This document shows, piece after piece, positions 1 through 3,834 of a stretch of 5,483 nucleotides of DNA. This DNA is from Bacillota bacterium. Its GTDB lineage: Bacteria; Bacillota; Sulfobacillia; JAJZYS01; JAJYTV01. The notes beneath the pieces were generated by a model that saw only the letters and a list, made by a program, of their open reading frames with translations, had not been told where the DNA came from and searched no databases. The stretch covers positions 1 to 5,483 of the forward strand of contig JAJYTV010000150.1 of NCBI GenBank assembly GCA_021792885.1, given 5' to 3'. Within the stretch, counting starts at the first letter, position 1. The number at the start of each line of letters is the position of its first letter. Both the position numbers and the translations under genes were made by a program.

Positions 1-2
1 AA

Positions 3-194
3 AAGCCTTCAAAGCAGGCGGTGAAGGACCTGCCCTCTTTCCTTTGGCGGCTGCGCAGCGCGCGCGGCCAGTCGCTCGTCGAATACGTGCTCGTGATCGC
101 GCTCGCGTCCATCGCCGTGGTGGCCGCCCTGACCGCCTTCGGCGGCGGTCAGGGCGGCCTCTACCAGGCGATCGTGCAGGACCTGCACCTCTAG
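3..194 (+). CDS. Flp-family type IVb prepilin, left end open
   Basis: This is the structural subunit of a Flp/Tad-type pilus, a thin fibre used for surface attachment. The frame is open to the left edge and stops with TAG at 192-194. A GTG at 21-23 is the only visible start and would give a 57-residue prepilin, normal for this family. No strong ribosome site precedes it, so the true start may lie outside the window. From the GTG there is a short basic leader (residues 1-16, ending S-A-R-G), then QSLVEY, then a hydrophobic helix (about residues 22-39), then a glycine-rich tail FGGGQGG and a short end. Prepilin peptidase would cut after Gly16, which places Glu at +5 and Tyr at +6, the Glu-Tyr signature of Flp pilins. 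The Tad secretion genes are not in the window. The reading is clear for the mature part and less certain for the start. Confidence 0.82.
   Translation, partial: KPSKQAVKDLPSFLWRLRSARGQSLVEYVLVIALASIAVVAALTAFGGGQGGLYQAIVQDLHL
122..159. repeat. Perfect 16-bp inverted repeat inside the pilin gene
   Basis: The arms at 122-137 and 144-159 are exact reverse complements, separated by the 6-base loop TTCGGC. The repeat covers the codons for the end of the pilin helix and its glycine-rich tail. No T-tract follows, so it does not look like an intrinsic terminator. Codon choice among GCC, GGC and GGT favours self-complementarity here, but 16 of 16 pairs is more than I would expect by chance. Confidence 0.8.
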
Positions 195-206
195 AGGCCC
201 AGCCCA

Positions 207-246
207 AAGGCCGCAGGACGGCACCGTCGCGCCGTCCCGCGGCCTT
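207..246. terminator. Probable bidirectional terminator between pilin and LysR genes
   Basis: The arms at 207-222 and 231-246 pair over 16 positions with one A/C mismatch, around the 8-base loop ACCGTCGC. The hairpin starts 12 bases after the pilin stop and ends 15 bases before the LysR stop, so it sits between two converging genes. On the plus strand it is followed by a pyrimidine-rich stretch (TTCTCCCTCTCTC) rather than a clean T-run. On the minus strand only TTT follows. Placement and stem strength support a terminator; the weak T-tracts lower confidence. Confidence 0.72.
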
Positions 247-261
247 CGCCTTCTCCCTCTC

Positions 262-1158
262 TCAGATCGCTACATCCTCCGCCCGCACAGCCTGCTGCAG
301 GAACTGGTACGCGGCTTGCGCCGCGGCCGAGGCGAACGCCTCCGAGCGGTGCACGAGCAGGAACCAGCGCCTTAGGCGCAGTCCCGCGACGGGCCGCGTC
401 GCGAGGAGACCCAGGGCAAGTTCGCGCTCGATGGCGCGCGCCGAGAGGAACGCGACCGCGCGCCCCCCTTCAACCCAGCGCTTGATCGCCTCCGTGCTCC
501 CGACCTCGATCGTCGCGAACGCGCGCAGCCCGTCGCCCCCGACCTCGGCCTCGAGCGCGGCACGGGTTCCGGACCCGCCCTCCCGCACGACGAGCGGCAC
601 GCGCTCGAGGTCCTCGAAGCGGACGACGTCCTGACTTGCGAGGGGATGGTCCGGGTGCATGACGAGCTGCAGGCGGTCCTCCATCCAGCGTCGGCGCACG
701 AGCCTTCCGACGTCGGGCGTCTCGACGAGGCCGAAGTCGAGGTGGCCGCGATCGACGCCGGCGAGGACGCCGTGGCTGTTCTCGATCTGCAGGCGCAGCG
801 CGACCTGCGGGTAGGCGTCGTGGAACGCCTCGAGCAGCGCGGGCAGGACATAGCTCCCGACCGTCTGCGACGCGCCGATCGCGACGCCGCCCTCGATCCG
901 CCCGGCGATCTGGTCCGCGAGGCTCGACACCTCGCGCACCTGCGCGACGATCGCCTCGTAGTGCGGCAGGAGCGCCTCGCCCGCCGGCGTCAGCGAGACT
1001 TCGGGCTCGCGGTTCAACAGCCTGAGGCCGCACTCGTCCTCGAGCGCCTTCAGCCGGACGCTGACCGCCGAGGGCGAGACATGGAGCAGGCGCGCGGCCT
1101 TGCCGAAACTCCGCTCGCGCGCGATCGTGACAAACGCCTCACAGGCGTCGAGGTTCAT
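262..1158 (-). CDS. LysR-family transcriptional regulator
   Basis: This is a 298-residue DNA-binding regulator of usual LysR length. Residues 1-60 form the winged helix-turn-helix: MNLDACEAF, then SFGKAARLLHVSPSAVS at 17-33, then the wing ending in SLTPAGEALL. A linker helix follows. From about residue 90 comes the effector-binding domain, opening with GASQTVGSYVLPALL. That opening resembles the CysL/YeiE/CbbR side of the family, which is tied to sulfur or carbon metabolism, but the effector cannot be read from sequence. I chose ATG 1156-1158 because AGGGGGAGGT lies just upstream and LysR proteins begin this way; an in-frame ATG at 1215 adds 19 uncharacteristic residues. It diverges from the lipoprotein gene, and LysR proteins often control themselves and the divergent neighbour. 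Family assignment is firm; target and ligand are unknown. Confidence 0.95.
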   Translation of the reverse strand: MNLDACEAFVTIARERSFGKAARLLHVSPSAVSVRLKALEDECGLRLLNREPEVSLTPAGEALLPHYEAIVAQVREVSSLADQIAGRIEGGVAIGASQTVGSYVLPALLEAFHDAYPQVALRLQIENSHGVLAGVDRGHLDFGLVETPDVGRLVRRRWMEDRLQLVMHPDHPLASQDVVRFEDLERVPLVVREGGSGTRAALEAEVGGDGLRAFATIEVGSTEAIKRWVEGGRAVAFLSARAIERELALGLLATRPVAGLRLRRWFLLVHRSEAFASAAAQAAYQFLQQAVRAEDVAI

Positions 1159-1237
1159 GCGACCTCCCCCTGTCGCAGACCGAGACACGCCATGCGCCTG
1201 CCCTGCGGCGGACAACCGCGGGGCGGGCCGTATGTGT

Positions 1238-1249
1238 TTGCAGAGGCAA
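1238..1249. promoter_or_regulatory. Candidate LysR-type operator dyad
   Basis: TTGC-AGAG-GCAA is a perfect 4+4 dyad about 80 bp upstream of the LysR start, in a more AT-rich patch (1231-1252) of a very GC-rich gap. LysR proteins typically bind interrupted dyads with T and A at the ends (about T-N11-A) in the region between themselves and a divergent target. The match is short and there is no comparison set, so this is only a candidate. Confidence 0.25.
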
Positions 1250-1416
1250 TTCGCAGCGCGACGCCCCCTCTCCTTCCCTGCGGGCCGGCGTCCGCCGGCC
1301 GCGACGCCCGGTCTCCCCGCGCCGGGCCGCGAAGGCCAGTCACAGGAAACACTGTCCGGTGTTCTCTACGTCGCACGCCCAAGGACGCCCATCGTACCGC
1401 ATGCAGGAAGCGTACC

Positions 1417-1421
1417 GGAGG
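1417..1421 (+). promoter_or_regulatory. Ribosome binding site that fixes the lipoprotein start
   Basis: GGAGG lies 6 bases before the ATG at 1428-1430. It selects this ATG over the upstream in-frame GTG at 1359 and puts a lipoprotein signal peptide exactly at the N-terminus. Confidence 0.8.
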
Positions 1422-1427
1422 CACGTC

Positions 1428-2057
1428 ATGAAACGTCCCGCATGGATCGCTCCCGCCCTCGCGGCCTCGCTGCTCGCCGCCTGCGGAGCCGCACCCATCA
1501 AGCCGACCCCGGCCCTGATCTACAGCAGCGCGACGCACCAGAGGATCGCGTCCGTGCCCAAGGCCCTCGGACTCATGCTGCCGCGCGTCGCGGCCTACCG
1601 CTGCGGCGGGACCTACACCCCCGCCCAGCAGACTGCGCCCAGCGCGTCCCCATCGATCGTCTCCACCGCGGAACCCGGCCCCTACTTCTGGCAGCTTCAG
1701 CTGACCTGCGTCGACCCTTCCCTTCAGGAGAACCTCCCGAAAGGCACGATCCGCGCCGGGATGGTCTGGCTCTTCGAGTCCTCCGCGGGCGGGACGCTCG
1801 CCCAGCTGCCGGCAGCGCTGCAGATCCGCGGGGCGCGCGACGTCCGCCTCGGGACGCACGAGACCGTCGAGGGCGCGATGGACTTCGGCGGCTACCGCAC
1901 GAACGTCCTCGCCTTCTTCGGTGACGAGACGACCTACGTCGGCTGGGGCAGGCGGCGCCAGGAGCGCGTACTCCTCGAACTGACCGGCCGTGCCGTCCCG
2001 ATGCCTGTCCTCGCGCTCTTCGCGCGGGAGACCCGCCCTGCCTCGTCCTCCCTTTGA
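1428..2057 (+). CDS. Unknown outer-membrane-type lipoprotein
   Basis: This is a 209-residue predicted lipoprotein of unknown function. The start MKRPAWIAPALAASLLAACG has a basic n-region, a hydrophobic core and the lipobox L-A-A-C, with Cys19 as the lipidated residue. Position +2 is Gly rather than Asp, which in Gram-negative bacteria favours sorting to the outer membrane. The mature part has two further cysteines, in YRCGGTYTP and LTCVDP, which could form a disulfide. It contains several aromatic and beta-like stretches (YFWQLQLTC, AGMVWLFES, YVGWGRRR). I recognise no family and see no repeats or membrane helices beyond the signal. It stands alone: divergent from LysR, convergent with the membrane-protein gene, with a terminator hairpin 37 bases after its stop. 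Regulation by the divergent LysR is possible but not shown. Confidence 0.88.
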   Translation: MKRPAWIAPALAASLLAACGAAPIKPTPALIYSSATHQRIASVPKALGLMLPRVAAYRCGGTYTPAQQTAPSASPSIVSTAEPGPYFWQLQLTCVDPSLQENLPKGTIRAGMVWLFESSAGGTLAQLPAALQIRGARDVRLGTHETVEGAMDFGGYRTNVLAFFGDETTYVGWGRRRQERVLLELTGRAVPMPVLALFARETRPASSSL

Positions 2058-2093
2058 GACCTCCTGGACGGGCAAGTGCGGAAAAGGCGCAAG

Positions 2094-2121
2094 AGGGACC
2101 GGCGCCGAGGCGCCGGTCCCT
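2094..2121. terminator. Bidirectional terminator between lipoprotein and membrane-protein genes
   Basis: The arms at 2094-2106 and 2109-2121 are perfectly complementary over 13 bases; in practice this is a 12-bp stem with a CGAG loop. On the plus strand it is followed by GCGCGTTTCC. On the minus strand it is followed by CTTGCGCCTTTTCC. It sits 37 bases after the lipoprotein stop and 15 bases after the membrane-protein stop, between converging genes, as expected for a shared intrinsic terminator. Confidence 0.85.
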
Positions 2122-2135
2122 GCGCGTTTCCTCGA

Positions 2136-2651
2136 TCAAAACTGGAGGACGCTCAGCACTCCCATCAGCAGGACGACGGTCAGCACCCAGTACAGTAGAA
2201 GCCGCCATCCCCGCACCGCGGGGTAGTAGCGCCAGGCCATGAAGAGCGCGCCGGCGGCGAGCAGGACGTCGTACAGGATGGCGATGGGCATGGCGTTCGT
2301 CGTGATGACCGTGTCGAGGATCCCGTGGTGGGAGAAGCCGACGCGCGCCCAGCTGTGCCAGTTGCCGTCGGCCGAGACGAGGATCTCCGGCACGGCGAGG
2401 AGGCACGCGAGCATCGCGACGCTCTTCCAGAAGGCGGCGCGGCCGGGAAAGGCGCGCAGCGCCAGGAGCAGCAGGGCGAGGTAGGCGGCGAGGACCGCCG
2501 CGAGGAGCAGGATCGGCAGGACCATCTGGGTCAGAGAGACGAACGTCCAGACGCCCCCCGCTCCGGCGTAGACCCAAGCGAGGTACGCGAGGGCAAGGGC
2601 GATGTAGACGGCGACGAAGGCCTGGAACGTCCTGTCCGGGACTCGCGGCAG
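2136..2651 (-). CDS. Unknown small polytopic membrane protein; start unclear
   Basis: This is an integral membrane protein of unknown function with about five helices: TFQAFVAVYIALALAYLAW, then MVLPILLLAAVLAAYLALLL, then WKSVAMLACLLAVPEILV, then MPIAILYDVLLAAGALFMAW, and a final WRLLLYWVLTVVLLMGVL ending SVLQF. Between helices 3 and 4 lies a polar, likely conserved loop containing GNWHSWARVGFSHHGILD, rich in His and Trp. The first ATG in this frame (2523-2525) gives 129 residues, but it has no ribosome site and would remove helix 1. High G/C at third positions continues upstream in the same frame to about 2655, and the frame is open to a TGA at 2682-2684. The only plausible start there is CTG 2649-2651, 12 bases after GGAGGG. 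I therefore give the longer form. It overlaps the preceding gene's nominal end in another frame, so a frameshift or gene fusion is possible. Confidence 0.7.
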   Translation of the reverse strand: MPRVPDRTFQAFVAVYIALALAYLAWVYAGAGGVWTFVSLTQMVLPILLLAAVLAAYLALLLLALRAFPGRAAFWKSVAMLACLLAVPEILVSADGNWHSWARVGFSHHGILDTVITTNAMPIAILYDVLLAAGALFMAWRYYPAVRGWRLLLYWVLTVVLLMGVLSVLQF

Positions 2652-3526
2652 TATGGGCTCATTCCCTCCAGCGCGACGCGGTCATCGTTCGGCATGCGGT
2701 TGCCCGCGGCCCTCGCCCCCTGTCGGGCAGGAGCGGAAGCCGTCGTCTTGATGATCCTATTCGCCGCGATCGCTTCCGTTCCCTGGGACCGCTGGTGCCC
2801 GCCCGACGGCACCTGCTCCGGGACCGGCAGGGCAAGCGGCGCGAGCAGGCAGAAGGCGCACGGGAAGGGCACGGGCTCGAAGGCTGGACCCCAGGCCGGG
2901 CCGCCCGGGAAGGCGGGCAGCATCCCCGCAAGCGGCGCCAGCGCCGACTGCACGGCCTCCCGGGCGCGGTGCAGGAGCGCGGCGGCCGTCAAGAACCCCG
3001 CCATCGGACTCAGGCGCGTGTCGATCCCGTAGTGCGTGTCGGTCGCGACGCGGATCTCCCCCGTCACGTAGGGATTCCCGCGGATCGCCGTGTCGCTTAG
3101 CTCCCCGACGTAGATGTTCGGCATGGGCGCCGAACTCGCGCCGAGATCGGCATGCTGCATGATGCTCGTCGCGAGGGCGGTCGTGATCACGCCGTCGCTG
3201 TCGATCGTGACGAGCGTACGCATCCCCACGCTCACGGCGAGGGCGGGGGCGGCCGGGTCGAGCACGAGCGAAGCCTGGGAGAGCGTCGCGCCCGCGGCGA
3301 GGGTAAGGCTGACGCTGATCGTGTAGGTGGGCCAGGTCGAGAGCAGCGCGGTCTCGTCGACCGCGGCCGCCTGGGGATAGGTCCAGGTGTACACATAGGT
3401 GAAGGCATTGGACAGCGCGCCTGCGGCGCACGCAGCGCAGCCGGGCGACGAGGCGCCCGCGGTCTGCGGCAGGAGGGGCGGGAGCAGCGCCGCCGCGAGG
3501 GCGACGGCGAGGAGCCTCCTTTGCAC
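2531..3526 (-). CDS. Unknown exported protein under c-di-GMP riboswitch
   Basis: Function is unknown; I recognise no family. GTG at 3524-3526 begins a signal peptide: M-Q-R-R, a hydrophobic run LLAVALAAALLPPLL, and a cut site after A-G-A at about residue 25. I prefer this start because AGGGGATGG lies at proper distance; the ATG at 3533-3535 directly abuts AGGGG, too close for use, and adds three residues. The mature protein starts with a CAAC motif, continues with beta-like Ser/Thr/Val-rich sequence (TISVSLTLAAGATLSQ, TLVTIDSDGVITTALA), then GEIRVATDTHYGIDTR, a helical segment, and a hydrophobic PFPCAFCLLAP with a second CxxC. Neither CxxC is followed by His, so heme binding is unlikely. Third-position G/C is very high to about 2765, weaker to about 2664, and lost after that, so the last 45 or so residues to the stop at 2531 are probably not native. 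The riboswitch upstream suggests a c-di-GMP-controlled surface or secreted role. Confidence 0.72.
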   Translation of the reverse strand: MQRRLLAVALAAALLPPLLPQTAGASSPGCAACAAGALSNAFTYVYTWTYPQAAAVDETALLSTWPTYTISVSLTLAAGATLSQASLVLDPAAPALAVSVGMRTLVTIDSDGVITTALATSIMQHADLGASSAPMPNIYVGELSDTAIRGNPYVTGEIRVATDTHYGIDTRLSPMAGFLTAAALLHRAREAVQSALAPLAGMLPAFPGGPAWGPAFEPVPFPCAFCLLAPLALPVPEQVPSGGHQRSQGTEAIAANRIIKTTASAPARQGARAAGNRMPNDDRVALEGMSPYCRESRTGRSRPSSPSTSPLPSRTSLGSTPERGASGRSSL

Positions 3527-3632
3527 GGCAACCATCCCCTACGGAGAAGTCGGCAGTGCAGCAAACGAGTAGGCCTCGCACGCACGCGGCCCCGGGGGTG
3601 CGCCGTTCCTTGCACGCCGACCAAAGCGGCAA

Positions 3633-3656
3633 ACCCCTCCGCCGCAGCGAAGGGGT
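3633..3656 (-). terminator. Terminator-like hairpin of the riboswitch expression platform
   Basis: Read on the minus strand, ACCCCTTCGC (3656-3647) pairs with GCGGAGGGGT (3642-3633) over 10 positions, with one G/U pair and a TGCG loop, followed by TT, GCCGC and TTT. It lies just after the aptamer and about 107 bases before the start codon, where an expression platform belongs. The U-tract is short and broken. A competing hairpin, GCGGC (3645-3641) with GCCGC (3630-3626), overlaps its loop and 3' arm and could serve as the alternative fold. Confidence 0.55.
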
Positions 3657-3664
3657 CGCCTCCG

Positions 3665-3746
3665 CCCTGCAGCCTGGCAGTCCTAGCTCTCGCCGTAGAC
3701 CCATGGCTTTGCGTCACCGGCTTTCGCCGGCTTTGCCCTCGGGGGA
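3665..3746 (-). ncRNA. Cyclic di-GMP-I (GEMM) riboswitch aptamer
   Basis: This RNA senses the second messenger c-di-GMP and controls the gene downstream. On the minus strand the conserved core is present in order. It starts with GGGCAAA (3738-3732). Next is a stem GCCGGC/GCCGGT capped by a GAAA tetraloop (3725-3722). Then comes GACGCAAAGCC (3715-3705), the near-invariant motif of this class. Last is a second stem with CUA on one side and CUAGGA on the other (tetraloop-receptor region), followed by GCCAGGCUGC. The spacing of the core equals that of the Vibrio Vc2 aptamer as I remember it. By my alignment the base matching Vc2 G20 is G, which predicts c-di-GMP rather than cGAMP, whose riboswitches carry A there. 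A closing helix is weak: CCC (3744-3742) may pair with GGG (3667-3665). It lies between its own promoter and an exported-protein gene. Confidence 0.92.
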
Positions 3747-3766
3747 TCCCTGTAGGATTTGTCCTG

Positions 3767-3795
3767 ATCTTACTGGATTTGGCTTATCGTGTCCA
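3767..3795 (-). promoter_or_regulatory. Sigma70-type promoter for the riboswitch transcript
   Basis: On the minus strand TGGACA (3795-3790) is five of six to the -35 consensus and TAAGAT (3772-3767) is four of six to the -10 consensus, with the ideal 17-base spacing. The predicted start of transcription, near 3760, is about 14 bases before the aptamer. It sits in a locally AT-richer patch after the metE stop, so the riboswitch unit need not depend on metE transcription. Confidence 0.7.
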
Positions 3796-3834
3796 CTGCC
3801 GCCCCGCCCCGGACGCACGGCCCCCGCATGTCCG

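Larger units (their letters stand above)
1159..1427. other. Divergent intergenic region between LysR and lipoprotein genes
   Basis: This 269-bp gap must carry the 5' signals of both divergent genes. I see strong ribosome sites at both ends and three short dyads: TTGC-AGAG-GCAA at 1238-1249, GGCCGGCG-TC-CGCCGGCC at 1283-1300, and AACAC-6nt-GTGTT at 1348-1363. I could not define a convincing -35/-10 pair on either strand. No RNA gene is apparent. Confidence 0.6.

Noticed and set aside
262..1158. Reading the LysR regulator as MetR, because metE is in the window
   Set aside because: It is about 2.7 kb from metE with other units between, and its effector-domain opening looks more like CysL/YeiE/CbbR than MetR.
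1159..1215. Longer LysR start at ATG 1215
   Set aside because: The added 19 residues do not resemble LysR N-termini, and a strong AGGGGGAGGT ribosome site precedes ATG 1158.
1283..1300. GGCCGGCG-TC-CGCCGGCC hairpin as a terminator
   Set aside because: It lies between divergent genes with no T-tract and a 2-base loop; such GC palindromes are common at this base composition.
646..1431. Long plus-strand open frame over the LysR gene
   Set aside because: It is antisense to a clear LysR protein, with low-complexity charged content and no initiation signal.
1155..2075. Long minus-strand open frames opposite the lipoprotein gene (also 1573-2577)
   Set aside because: They are Arg/Gly/Pro-rich shadows of high-GC genes; the plus-strand lipoprotein has a ribosome site, signal peptide and lipobox.
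2757..3704. Long minus-strand frame overlapping the riboswitch and exported-protein gene
   Set aside because: Poor third-position G/C, Arg-rich composition, and it runs through the structured aptamer; it is a frame shadow.
3665..3746. cGAMP-specific (GEMM-Ib) class for the riboswitch
   Set aside because: By alignment, the ligand-determining base corresponding to Vc2 G20 is G, not the A of cGAMP sensors.
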